Source: Gnetum montanum
Lineage: Eukaryota > Streptophyta > Gnetopsida > Gnetales > Gnetaceae
Length of the DNA: 64,000 nt
Reading direction: 5' to 3'
Assembly (NCBI GenBank): GCA_015680685.1
Contig: MNCI01004661.1
Span: forward strand, 727,065 to 791,064
The translations under genes and the position numbers were made by a program. Numbering within the stretch: the first letter of the stretch is position 1; each line of letters starts with the position of its first letter. Positions 9,960-21,119 of the stretch are shown here, piece by piece. The notes under the pieces are model-generated. The model was given only the letters and a program-made list of their open reading frames with translations. It was not told where the DNA came from and did no database searches.

Positions 9960-11357
9960 TTTTAATGAACAACTTTTTTCTACAAAGAAAGATCCTTGAT
10001 TTGCTAATATATCCAACTATTTTTCTACTATGAAAATTCCTACCAATTGGACTAAGGAAGAACAAAAATATTTCTTATGTAGCATATCTAGATAAATCTG
10101 GAGTAGTTTGTACCTCTATAGAATATGTAAAGATAACATAGCAAGAAGATGTGTGGTTGAAAATGAACAAAAAGAAACTTTACAAATGTGCTATAATGAT
10201 TTAGGGGGAGGCCACTTAGACAACAAACATACTACTATTAAAATCCTTCAATGTGGTTTTAAAGATGCACATAAGGATGTGCAAGAGTGTGATAAATGTC
10301 AACAAATGGGAGCCATAAAAAAAAAGACATGAAATGCCCTTAAAACCCATTTTAATAACAGAACCATTTGATGTGTGGGGTATGGACTTTTTAGGACCAT
10401 TTTAACCATCTAATGGATGTCAATACATTTTGGTTTATATTGACTATGTTACCAAATCGATAGAAGAAAAAGCCACCCCAACAAATGATGTAAAAGTAGT
10501 TGTAGCATTCCTTATGGAAAATATTTTAACATGCTTTGGAACTCCACGGGCAATTATTAGTGATTAGGGAACCCACTTTGTTAATAAAATCATGAAAAAA
10601 TTCCATAAGTTTTGTGGTATCTAACATAAGATAGCTACTACGTATCATCCACAAACAAATGGCCAAGTAGAGAATGCTAATAGAATTATCTTAAATATAT
10701 TAACAAAAAATGTATGTACTAAAGGGAAGGATTGGTCTACAAAATTACAAGATGCACTTTGTGATCATAAATTTACTTATAAACCAAGTTTAGAATATTT
10801 ACCTTATTAATTGGTTTATGGTAAGTTATGTTTATTGCCAATCATATTGAAATATCAATATTTACGATTAGTCCAATAGCTTAATTTTGATGAAGACATG
10901 AACTAAGCCTCTAGAATTAATCAACTTCATGAACTTTATGAAATGAGGCTACATGCTCTGAACAAGCAAAGAATTATAAAAGGATGAATGAAAAAATAAG
11001 AGCATCTTTAAAAAACAATTCTCTATAGGTGATAAAGTTTTACTTTACAATATGAGATTACAGAAATTTCTAGCAAAATTAACAAGTCAATGGAAAGGCC
11101 CTTATTTAGTTGTTCAGCCCCATGATAATGGACGTTTCCTCATATCACCTATTAATGATTCATCAACAATGTTCCTAGTTAATGGTCAAAGACTTAAGTT
11201 ATATCATCAACACCACATTGAGGAACCTAGAGAAGATGAATTAATAGAACTAAGTGATCTAACTTATCCCACTATAGATGAATTACATGAAAACCATTCA
11301 TTAGAAGTTCTAGATTTTAAATATACCCCTCAACCTAACTCTTTCGTCATTGGATAA
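9960..11357 (+). pseudogene. Integrase, element B
   Basis: HHCC zinc region with GGHLDNKHT and CDKCQQ (10200-10305); core with VWGMDFLGPF (first Asp), VYIDYVTKS, TPRAIISD followed by a stop then GTHFVNK (10537-10590; second Asp present), and YHPQTNGQVENANR with Glu (10647-10680). The tail has WKGPYLVVQPHDNGRFLISP and VNGQRLKLYHQHH (11090-11215), typical of Athila, and no chromodomain. At least seven in-frame stops, several of the CAG to TAG type. Confidence 0.83.
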
Positions 11358-13127
11358 AGAACTACTTTCAGTCTACAACATTTACCTTGAAAAATGTGGA
11401 GGGCAATAGGACATAATATTGTGAGTTGGGACTATAAAGAATTTAGTAGCATCATGTTTGGAATGCAAGGGAGAAGGAAAACTCCTCCTACCTTGAAATA
11501 GTTAGGCTTAAACCCAAAATCCAACTAAGGGTGAGCCTTAAACTAATAAGTGTCTTACACATAATAAATTTCATTATTTTAAAAAAATATTCTTTTAGTA
11601 CATTGTTCATAAGTCAAGGTAGCTACATAGCTTAGTTTAAGGTAATGCTTATTAGTGTTTGATTTCTATTAAATACTTACTTGGATGAGTCACTAAGGTG
11701 GAAAGGGTGTGTTATATTGGACCTAGCTTCTTTGGTAGTGAAAGCCAATTATCTATATTAAGTCATGTGAGTAACCCTTACAAAATGAAATTGGCCCCCA
11801 CAAGAAGCTCATGATTGAAGCTGGTCAGATATTGAATTTCTTGCAAAAAAAAGAGAGAAAAAATAATGATGACAAAGAAAAAATTTGATGAAATAAAAAT
11901 TGTAAATAGACAAGATAAAATGCAGAAAATTAAAAAAAAAGAGAAAAAAAGAAAAATAAAAATAATCCCACAAGAACCTTCAATTGTGAGCTAGGCCCCA
12001 CTCCCACAAGAACCTTACAGTTGGGGTGATGCTCTAAGCTCACAATTTCAAGCATTCCATAAGAAACCCCTTCTGTAAGTAGAGTGATTAACTCTTGATG
12101 CCACTACCTTAGAACTAGGATATAACATTGGTAGCAAAGGAGTTATTCATCCATAGTTGGTATCTTAATGGACATCTTCACTTCTAATCATTCCTTTTAC
12201 TCTGTTATTTAGTTATTTTTCTTATGTTACTTTGTCCTTTTTAGACTATTATTTTTCTTCATTTTTGTTTTGTCCTTTTTGTTTTTACCTCATTTTTCAT
12301 TATTGATATTCCTCTTTTTCATTTTTGTTAAGTTATCATCCCATTTTTCTTTTGCACGATCATCTCTTTTGACTAATGGTGCTTTTGTGCATAAGTTTTC
12401 TTTGTGTTTCCCATCCTGTCTTCCATAGGCATTAGTGGTCGAGATCCCTACTATGGTGAGAAATGATGGATACTAACACTCGTTTACCCATTACCTTTGG
12501 TTCCCTCTTAGTCTAGATATATAAAACCTAGGGCAATTCTTACTTTTGGTATATCCTTTGATCGTGTTTTCTTTTAATAATTTATCTTTGCTAATTAACC
12601 TAAGTATGTTACATACCTTAACTTAATTAGGGGGGGAGGATAACCAAGTAATAAAGAATATGATAGTAGGGTATAACAAAATTGGAAGCTGAACCAATAA
12701 CAAGTTAAGGAATGAGTTAGATGTAAGTAATGCATTTTGGATCCTTAAATCATAGGAAAGGTTTAAACCTTGAGGTTATAAAACATTCTTACACTTAATG
12801 AAGCAAACCTTGTGAGGTGACGTTATGCTCAAGCAATACTAGGTAGGGCCTTCCTAACCAAGCTATATGTGGACTCGTACCCACGAATAAGAGTTTATCA
12901 TCAAAAGAGGAATAACCATATATACACACTTAATAAATAATTAATAAATAAACCTTTTCTTAATGCATAAGTTTAATTTTTGCGTTAACTTAAAAGAATA
13001 TCTTGAAATAAGAAGTAGCATAATTTTGTTTACAATAGCACACATATCAAATTTTTTTTATAGTTCATTAATTTAATTTAATTTTACCTTTATGACTAGG
13101 CACTAGCCATAGGCTACTCAGGGGCTG
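11358..13127 (+). other. 3' region of element B, no gene seen
   Basis: About 1.8 kb of AT-rich sequence. It holds an A-rich stretch (11845-11965), two imperfect copies of a CCCACAAGAACCTT block (about 11971 and 12004), and a T-rich stretch at 12180-12360. AGGGGGGGAGG at 12630-12640 is a possible polypurine tract. No env-like reading frame could be found. Confidence 0.55.
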
Positions 13128-13315
13128 TTGTGAACCTCAAAATTTGGTTGAGTTTTTAATAAGTATTTTGTTAAAGGAATGCATTTCAATTAATTTTATA
13201 TTATTAATTAGTGTTAAATTAATATTTATTTTAATTTTAATTTCATGTGAGTATTAGTTCATTATTATTTGTAGTTTGTTAGTTTATTTTAATTAATATG
13301 ATATATTGTTATATA
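13128..13315 (+). repeat. Possible start of the 3' LTR of element B
   Basis: TGTTGTGAACCTC follows CTCAGGGGC, which resembles a short polypurine tract, and the sequence beyond is AT-rich. There is no second copy in the window to confirm it, and the assembly gap cuts it off. Confidence 0.25.
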
Positions 13316-13355
13316 NNNNNNNNNNNNNNNNNNNNNNNNNNNNNNNNNNNNNNNN
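13316..13355. other. Assembly gap (40 N)
   Basis: Forty Ns flanked by TATAT-rich sequence on both sides. The true length is unknown. It separates element B from low-copy DNA. Confidence 0.99.
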
Positions 13356-13655
13356 TATATTATTATGTCACCGTTGGTATCCTTTGGCTCATTGAACACG
13401 TCCTTAACAAGTTCCCATATCTAAAATCCAAAATTTTTGCCAAAACATAAGTTTTCATGTAAAACCCAATTCAATAATAATATCATGGATCAGGTTTATA
13501 TTTGTTTATCATGAGCTGCCTTGGACCCACAAAAGCAATTTTTAGACCAAACCCAACGTCTAAATTTCATGAACTCGGACCCAAATCTTGTATATATCTA
13601 TCATGACAAATCAACGTCAAAAGTTTATCACCAGATTTTGCCAAGTTCTTTTCAC

Positions 13656-13856
13656 CTACAATTTCCTGCGCTGTTCTACAAAATTGTGAGTTTGGTAACA
13701 GCAGAGAATTTCTCCAAGAAAAGGGAAGCCAAATAACCCAGGTGACAGCACTGGCCTGGGTTGTTGCCATACCCTGTTACTTCTGGCAGTAGCCCACAGC
13801 AGTAGCAGCAATCCAAAAACTACTACAATTACCAGATATGCAGCATCTTCTGCCAT
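13656..13856 (-). pseudogene. Cytochrome P450-like 5' exon
   Basis: The protein opens with a hydrophobic anchor (residues 7-21, VIVVVFGLLLLLW region), then basic residues, then PVLSPGLFGFPFLGEIL. The last part matches the proline-rich hinge of membrane P450s (PPGPxGxPxxGE). The ATG sits in a good plant context (AGCCATGGC). After about 66 codons the frame stops; a possible splice donor (TTGTAG with GTGAAA) lies nearby, so this could be a first exon or a broken gene. Heme-binding and helix-I motifs do not occur downstream within this window. P450s of this kind are ER-bound monooxygenases. The family call rests on the hinge alone. Confidence 0.45.
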
Positions 13857-13926
13857 GGCTGCTAAACAACACTACTACTGACTCAGTCCAGGAGAATGAA
13901 CTGAAATCTCTGCTAAAACAATGCAT

Positions 13927-14045
13927 TAAATATATCCTCAGTGTCAGGGGAATAGGGATCATGGTGGAATGATGATGTGTGTCTGAAGAGATTTGTGAAT
14001 TTTAGAGCTCTACATAGCTCTTTCCAAGCAGCAGCATGCACGTGC
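13927..14045 (-). promoter_or_regulatory. Putative promoter of the P450-like exon
   Basis: On the minus strand TATATTTA (13934-13927) lies 71 bp before the ATG at 13856. A palindromic G-box GCACGTGC (14045-14038) lies about 105 bp further upstream. Both are common in plant promoters. G-box factors are bZIP and bHLH proteins; use here is inferred. Confidence 0.35.
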
Positions 14046-14989
14046 AGTTGTTGAGGGTCTGGCAAAAAAAAAAAAAAGGACTGCCTCTTGTTCTGTTCTT
14101 TTCCACAGAGGACATACTATTCTTTCTGAATTCCAATAACAACAGGAAGCTTTGAATGCCCTGCAAATAAAGATGGACTATTTTGCCTTCATTTAAGGAT
14201 GCACATCAGGGCAGATTTACAGGATGATGATGAAGAGGTTTTAGGCAGTTGGTAGATGTGAAGGGCACAAGGTGGCAAGGACGTGAACGTAATGAGCAGT
14301 GCTCTTTAATTGGCACTGTGGATTTTCTCGAGCAGCACATTTGTAGCAACAGTCTAGTCAATGACACTAACATAGATGGTGAATACATGAAGTGTCATCA
14401 ACACCTTTTTGCCGCTCCAACCCAACCTTGTGCCAAATCCAAGACATCAAAGATGCTAAACGTAGCAATTATGCCAATTTATATGGATTAGTTTATAGCC
14501 AAACTATTATTAAAATAGTTATTTTTAACATTTGTAAAATATAAATAAACTTCAAATTGTAATGTGTGGGGCATCCATTGTGCATACACATTAAAAAATT
14601 TTCATTTAGCAAAGGGGAGAGAAGAGTTGATACTAATGAATTCCACATCAAACTGGAATTAATTGTTTGTGTGGTTATTGTTGAAGATATGTGAAGCTTT
14701 GTGGCAATTTTTGGAGTCCATCGTCTGACAATCAAAATTTTTACATTGTGAAACCAACAAGGCCGAATTGTAATTTAGGCAAGTTTTCCTTGTGATTTTC
14801 AATTATGATTTATAATTTCAATTTTATTTAATATTAATTTTCATTCCTAAACTTAATGTTAGAAGTTAGGGTGAAAATTTATGATTATACTTATGAGTGA
14901 CAGGCATAAGTGTGGAATTTAATTAGATTCAATTTTAATTATTTATTGTCTTGATGATTTCTTTGACTTTTTAACCGTTGTTACACAGA
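14046..14989. other. Low-copy spacer, no gene seen
   Basis: Less repetitive-looking sequence with a 14-base A run near 14068. No coherent coding, RNA gene or repeat ends are visible. It may be the rest of a promoter region or flank of element G, whose left end cannot be placed precisely. Confidence 0.4.
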
Positions 14990-15059
14990 TACAACTCGTG
15001 GTCAGTCATAGATGAGGTGACAATCTCTACAACAATATAAAGAAAAATAAATTTTAAAG

Positions 15060-16250
15060 GTATCTAGCACCAAATTTTGGTTGGCTCGTCAATAAGCTAT
15101 AGGATGTTCTTCCTCATTGACTATCTCTTGAGTCAAAATGGAAACGAATGTATGATATCTTGAAAAGGCATATTGAAAGAAATCATTTTCATAGCAAGGA
15201 GCAAATAAAATTGGAGCTTCAACCACAACTTATTTTATAGCTAAGAAAGCATTTTGGTGTTTAGCGATCCATGTGATGTCCTCATCGTTCTTTAGCATTT
15301 GTATTAAGAGGTCTTATTGGTTTAGCAAACATAGGAATAAATATCCTGATAAAGTTAATATTCCCAAAGAACGCTCTTAAATCCTTTTTGGATAAGTGAT
15401 AAGAAATTTCTAGGATAGTGTTAACACATCCAAGATTAATAGAAATATCTTCTCTTGTCACTATGTAACTAAGAAATTTTTCACTTTGTACATCAAATAT
15501 AGACTTCTTAGCATTTAATGTCACAACATATTTTCTACATATTAAAAATATATTTTAAGATCTTGAATATGAGTCCCTCTATCATGTGAGAAGACTATTA
15601 AGTCATCTAAGTAAATAACTCTATTTTTCTTAATCATCCCTTCAAAAGTCTTATCCATATCATGTTGAAAGGTCAATATTGCATTCAATAATCCAAAAGG
15701 CATTTTGACATATTGAAATGTTCCTCATTTTATAATGAAAGTTATTTTATGTTGATCTTGCTTGCTCACGAGAATTTGATTGTAACCTAAGTATCCATTT
15801 AAGAATGAGTACATTTGCGTACCATTCACTGGTTGAAGTAGCTCCTCCATAAGTGGAAGTGAATAATCATCTTTAATGCAAGTTGCATTAAGATTTCTAA
15901 AGTCAATGCACAACCATATCTCTCCTAACTTTCTACGTACAGGAACTAAGTTTGAAACCCAACTAGAATCTCTAATGGGATATATGATTTTACATTTTAA
16001 GAGTTTATCAATGTTCTTTTTCATTAAAGGTTTATTTTTAGGATTGATTAGTCTTAATTTTTGTCTAAAAGGTTTAGTTTCAAGTCTAACTAGGATTGTA
16101 AGGGTAATGATAAATGGATTATAAACCTTTAAATCTTTATAGGACTAGGCTAAAACATCATTGAATTCATGTAGCAATGTGATTAACACATCCTTTTTGT
16201 CAAAATATAGATGTTTACCTATTCGAATAGAGTGTTCTTGATTTTTCTTT
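15060..16250 (-). pseudogene. Reverse transcriptase and gypsy RNase H, element G
   Basis: Seen on the minus strand: KNIDKLLKCKIIYPI, SWVSNLVPVRRK, LCIDFRNLNA (fingers, about 16000-15880), FLNGYLGYNQI with the usual first Asp changed to Asn, KMPFGLLNA (about 15700), and an intact YLDDLIVF catalytic box (about 15615). Then KNFLSYIVTRED and RAFFGNINFIRIFIP (thumb) and the start of RNase H (DITWIAKHQNAF, EAPILFAP) to about 15060. Frame changes lie near 15725 and 15530. The LDD box is the only intact RT active-site motif in the window. Confidence 0.8.
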
Positions 16251-16549
16251 TTGACTGAAATAATTCAGTTTTTGCAAATATTTTCCAATAATTATGTTAT
16301 AGTACCTTGATTTCATTATCTATTTTATCAAATTGATCTTTTCTAGTAATAGAATTAGATGAAACTTCATTGATAAGGGTTGAGTCATTCAAATAAGTGT
16401 GTGAAGCTTTAAGAGTCTGATTGTAAAACTTCGCTTGACAAGTAAGAAAATGAATAATTTGATGATCATCATCAAACCCTTGTAAAGATGCAACATTATG
16501 AGTGATGGAGTAACAATCAATCTTTTCCATGATGATTTTAGAATTCTAA

Positions 16550-16844
16550 TCTTCATGAGAAAATGGAAGATCAAGAATGCAAGCAGCTTGTGCTCAAGCA
16601 TCAAAAATATGATTTTCATCTCTATGAACATGTTCTAATGTTATAAGATCAATTACTTGAATAATTCTAATACATATGTCTTGTATTCTCTCATTAAAGG
16701 ATCCTTATCCTTATTATCATTGTTGATTTGACTCACAATAAGCTATAAATCACTATAAATCCCTAACTTAAATAGATCAAAGTAAATAGCATACTTTAGT
16801 TCATAGATGAAAACTTCATATTTGGCCATGCTGTCCATCATGGG
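16550..16844 (-). pseudogene. Archaeal-type RNase H, C-terminal part, element G
   Basis: Second RNase H of Tat-type elements. Motifs are MAKYEVFIYELKYA (catalytic Glu in the AEYEALI-like helix), LGIYSDLQ-like with catalytic Asp (a TAG replaces Gln), LIVSQINND, DPLMREYKTYV, and the C-terminal HVHRDENHIFDA-AQAA where HxPRxxNxxADALA is usual. The N-terminal part lies at 25412-25523, beyond the inserted element C. It lies before RT, not after RNase H as in most Tat elements. Confidence 0.8.
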
Positions 16845-17622
16845 TGATGAGTGGCGAGGTACCCCTACACTCAACCATATGAATATGAGCGTTACACACG
16901 CAATCCGGTCAAACTCCGCAGACGGACTAGTTGTGGCATCTAGACAGTTAGTCTTAGGTCGCAGTTCGTTGTCTTCCCACCTAGACTAGTATTAGCTTTG
17001 TCACGTATGGTTTAGTCCAGAGTGAGGTGTATGATGGGTTTCTAACCTAATGTTACTCCTGAAGGCAAGGGAAAGTAATGTTAACTAATCTAGGAGAGAG
17101 AGGGTAAGAGAATCTAACTAGCCTAAGTGCTATGAGCATCTGTTCCTTGATTATCCATACACATCTTGAACTTCATGCATGATTACCACTGGGATTACCA
17201 AGTGCAGATCCTAAGTACGCCACTCGGTTACCAAGTAGTCACACTTAAATGCTCGTAATCAAGTTGTAATCATTCCACTTTTTAACATGAGTTTAAGGGT
17301 GAGAGAGACTAATTAGGAAAGCAGTAAACAAAAATTAAATAAATAAATAAATAAAGTGAATGCTGCAATGATGAAGTACTCTTGATCTTTATTGCCAATC
17401 ATGTGCGTGTCCAAGTATGTCACACTCGAATAAAGGATTCCATACAATTACATTCACCACACTACGGCCATACACTGGAAAATATTCTAACTCTGGAGGG
17501 ATAAAACTGCTAGAGTCTAGCTACAATCTAAATCTAAGTTGTGAAACAAGGGAGAGCTGCCTCTTATTTATAGAACTAGTGGTGGGCTGCGATATCGCGG
17601 TTGCCCAAAAAGCGACTCATCA
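16845..17622 (-). repeat. 3' LTR of element C
   Basis: 778 bp. On the minus strand it starts TGATGAGTCGC and ends at TACCTCGCCACTCATCA (rc of 16861-16845). TATAAATA is at 17572-17565 and one GCGATATCGCG palindrome lies at about 17599-17589. An AAAT repeat occurs near 17336-17358. It is about 94% identical by eye to the 5' LTR over a 190-base stretch. Confidence 0.93.
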
Positions 17623-17640
17623 TACCCCCACGACTGAATA
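17623..17640 (-). other. Polypurine tract of element C
   Basis: Minus-strand ATTCAGTCGTGGGGGTA abuts the LTR. It takes the place of the primer for plus-strand DNA. The matching tract in A and E reads CAGTCATGGGGGTA. It is short for a polypurine tract, so the role rests mainly on position. Confidence 0.6.
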
Positions 17641-17791
17641 AAAGCTTGAATGCGAGTTATAGTTATTACACAGTGAATAGGTATAGGATTATTGGATAGT
17701 GAAAATGGGACTACGCTACAGTGTGAAATGAAAACAAAACAAAATGAAGGCACAACACAAAATGTTCTACATTTACAAAAATGGATGGAAC

Positions 17792-20580
17792 TCATGTAGT
17801 TCTAGGTGATGGTGGCTCCTCCATTGGTGCCTTCCCTTTGTTGTGTGCTCCAGGTTTTGAGGCTTGATGATGCTGAAGTATGGCCTAGAGCTTCTCCTCT
17901 TTGGTCCAAGGGTCCTGTGCCATCCATGCTAATGTTCCAATGTTTGATGGAGTCGGCACTTCCCATGGATAGAGTAGTTGTAGAAACATTTGATTAGCCT
18001 TGACGTACTAAGCCGCGAACACCCATTGTTCCTCCTCATAGGCTCTGGCTTTATCTTTGTATTCCTGAAAATATGCTAGTCATCGAGCCAAGTTTGTTGT
18101 GACATCCTTTTGTCCTTGGTAGTTGGCTTTTACTACTACAAGTTCAAAATTTGCAACTTCTAGTTTCTCCAATAGCTTCTTGCACTCTACAAATTTTGCT
18201 TTGTATTTGATGTGGGTGGTTGCTACTTGCTGCTCAAGTTCTATCCTTGGGTGCCCTGCTATTGACATGGCAAGGTTGGCATATCTCAGGTTTTCCAAAT
18301 CCATGTATTCTATCAAATCCTGAATCTACAGGTCTCAACGCTTAACTTCCGCTTAGTGGGTGAAGGCATATGTGTCCAATATGGCCTACCAATCAGTGTG
18401 TTGAGTACTGATAGTGTTGATCTAGGCCTTGGCCATATGGATCTCCTTCTCAAGGATTTTTTTGTACATCCCCACCTGATCTCAAAAGTGCTCCTTAAGC
18501 TTTTCATGTCATTTAGCCTCATTTTGTCACATGCTTATCTCAATGGCTAATTTTTGATGAATTACATGTACCTCCTCCATCAAGAGGGTTCTATTTTCTT
18601 TAGCTAAATGGCTTATGTCTCGGTTGACCTAGATGAATTGTTCTCGCAATTGATGGAAGTGTTCATCAAGAATGTTCTTTTTCTTTTCTACAGTGGTCAA
18701 TCGAAGGTTTTCAGTCGCAAGCTATTTATTTTCTTCTTGCAAGGCCTTGAGTGCCTTAAGATATGCATGAGTTTGCGCCTGTGCTGCCGAGGCATCCCAA
18801 ATAGCCTTCTCTTTTTCTTTAGCCACCTTTTTATTCTTTGCGATTAACTTTGTTAGTTGCTCAGTTCTAAAGTTATCTAGCTAGTCTATGGGAAAAAATT
18901 GCAGAGGGTCTTGCTGTGTTGCTTGTAAGGCCACGAGCTTCTCTTGTAGTTTTTGCACTTCTACTTCCACATGCTCAGCCCTTACTTATGTTAAGACCAG
19001 CTTCCCCTTTATGGAAATGAGGTCTGACTAAATTTCCGTAACATCTTGAGGGATGTCAAACAGGGACATCAGAACTTGCCCTATTTGTAGCAATCAATCA
19101 AGCACATCCTCATGTTCTGTAGGAGTCATTGAGGTTCTGGCTAAAGCTTGAGAATCTCGTGCTCCTATGAGATCTGCCGGTGGCACAACAGGTATGTTGA
19201 AGGATTCTTTGATGTGGTCAGTGACCACTTCTGCAGCTCCTGCGACATTCTGGTGTTGCATGACCACCACAGTGGCCCCTTCACTAGTCTCTAACTACGC
19301 CTGGAAAGATGTTGTGTTTCCTGATATCTGTTGTGACCATATACTTTTCCCTCCTCCTATGTGAATGGAGACTTCACCCCTTGTGCAATCCAATGAAACA
19401 GTAGGTTAAATGGCATCATCGATGACGCGAAAGAGGTTTGTGTCATCACGAGTTCCCCAACTGATCATCTCAGCGATGGTCCTCAGGTGGCTCATCAATG
19501 ATCTGTAGTCTTACAGTGGTGGCAGTTGATCCTAGCCTATGCTAGGCCCTACTTCCTGTTGTTAGCTGGGACCCGTGCCTGGAGGTTGAATGGGTCCTAC
19601 AATTGAGTTGTAGTTGGTTCAGCCATCTATTCTTCTTCTTGTTTTGGTCCCAGCTCTTTGCCAGTGCTTTTCCTTGGAGCTGGCGCCTTTAGCAATTCAA
19701 CATATGAAGCAGTATGGGCTTTTCAGAGGACATCGTAAGTGTATCCTCAAATACTAGCACATTGGCATAGCTTTCTGATAAGACAAGGGAAAGGCAACAC
19801 CATCTTCCCTATCTTCCGTTCCTCAAACCGCCTCAGGATCTCCGTTAAATATAGATGGGGTAGGTTAGCGTTACCCGTTCCCATCAACACTGCACATCCT
19901 CTAGCCACATACATTAATATTATCTTCAAGCCCTTTGTGGGAAAGAGGTGATATGTTCCAATTTTAAAATAGATCCTCTCTTCTGTCGTCAACTCACCAA
20001 ATTTTTTATCTCTGCCATAAGCCTTCTCCAACCAATCCTTTCACACATCGGGGTCTGAATGGGTGGATAACTAAGTAACTTTGGGCCCTGTATTTGGAAG
20101 GTTTAACACTTCCGAAATGACCTACATGGAGAAGTCAACTATCACACCAAAAATATTAACAGTTGTGCCTTGCTCCCTATTGTGCCAAAATTGGTACGTC
20201 TCTCCTAGGTACGAGGCACCGCTTTCAGAGAGGATAGGCCAAAAGGGAGATCCTATGAGGTGATCCCTAATAGCCTTAGGAGTGAACTTAGCGAAAGATT
20301 CGAAGTTCAATTCCACAATCATCATAGCGAGTGTGGACTTCTCATGGATGGCCTTAACAAAATCTTAGGGCAACCTGAGCTGTTGTCCCTATTCAGGCGC
20401 TATAGAAGTTCCTCCTTCTGCCTACCCGGACCATTCAATAGGAGGTTCCTCTTGATGAATGATAAATGATTGCTCCTCCTATTCTTCATGTTGTCTGGCA
20501 GGACCTTGTCTTCCACCTCTCCAAGATCATTTTCTTCCACCTTTAGTAGGACCTTCCTGTTGTCCACGTTTTGGGACCAT
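17792..20580 (-). pseudogene. Extra gene of element C: globular domain plus long coiled coil
   Basis: Spans about 930 codons, broken by frame changes and stops. It begins MVPKRG right after a 3' splice site and ends PMEEPPSPRTT-stop at 17792. The element D copy begins and ends the same way. The first half (about 20450-19750) is globular, with EERIYFKIGTYHLFPTKGL and GKMVLPFPCLIRKLC; this pattern resembles the 'putative plant transposon protein' family from memory, unproven. The second half (about 19150-18100) is rich in Leu/Lys/Glu heptads (IELEQQVATTHIKYKAKF and similar), a long coiled coil. No transmembrane segment is visible. Function unknown; it stands where pol should be. Confidence 0.7.
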
Positions 20581-20749
20581 CTGCAATCACACGGGGCCAA
20601 GCGTTAGTAAGGTTGTTTTTAAAGTTAGGTTATACCTTATTTCTTTCCTTAATTAATGATCTTATGTTATCACGTGTGATATTTCTCGAAAACTATAATA
20701 ATGAGTCCTGTGACTTAGGTGGTTTTCAATTTTTAGTTTCCCCGCATAC
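20581..20749 (-). other. Putative intron before the extra gene, element C
   Basis: Donor CGAG with GTATGCGGGG (boundary 20750/20749), branch point TACTAAC (20609-20603), acceptor GATTGCAG (20581), then ATGG. The acceptor and its spacing to the branch point are shared with A, D, E and F. The donor aligns loosely with GTAAGT in D. Confidence 0.45.
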
Positions 20750-21062
20750 CTCGAGATTAAATGATTTTCGGGCACAAATATTCTAAGTGTTATAGTTAAT
20801 TACCCTAGTTGATGTCCTTTGGGCGATGATAAATTTAAAAAAATTTAGGCACTTTTCGGTTGATGTCCCTCCCCCACGACGAAACTGAACACTCCGGGTT
20901 CAAGTAGGTTGAAATGGAATAAAAATTGGAGTACCAGCGAGCAAGATATAGTGAGAAAAGCAAGGGTCACTCAATCACAAGTCATAGAAAGAAAGTTCAA
21001 AAAATCCCCTGCGTGAATGACAAAAATGATGCTAAGTGTTGTGGGGGGGTGGGGGTGTCACC

Positions 21063-21119
21063 TATTTATAGGATTTTGGGGATGCGATATCGTGTAAGAT
21101 ACATCATGTATGCGATATC
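21063..21119 (-). promoter_or_regulatory. Internal GATATC/TATA promoter-like module, element C
   Basis: On the minus strand two GCGATATC motifs (21119-21114 and 21091-21086) are followed by CCTATAAATAGG (TATAAATA at 21070-21063). It repeats the plan of the LTR U3 of the same element. It lies about 480 bp upstream of the extra gene's ATG, with a C-rich tract just beyond (sense CACCCCCACCCCCCC). It could start a separate transcript; alternatively it is a scrap of an LTR. Confidence 0.5.

Larger units (their letters stand above)
6224..13315 (+). mobile_element. Element B: Athila-like Ty3/gypsy element, defective
   Basis: Gag, protease, RT, RNase H and integrase in the order and with the motifs of the Athila lineage, all on the plus strand, followed by a long 3' region. 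It starts abruptly at the outer edge of the 3' LTR of A, so A probably inserted into its gag leader and the 5' LTR lies left of the window. The right end is unclear: a possible LTR start lies at 13128 and an assembly gap cuts the sequence at 13316. Confidence 0.85.

Noticed and set aside
8343-11357. Plant pararetrovirus instead of element B
   Set aside because: An integrase with HHCC and DDE motifs follows RNase H, no movement or coat protein is seen, and gag is Athila-like.
13521-13736. Plus-strand frame of 71 codons opposite the P450-like exon
   Set aside because: No recognisable domain; the minus strand carries the hinge motif, ATG context and promoter signals.
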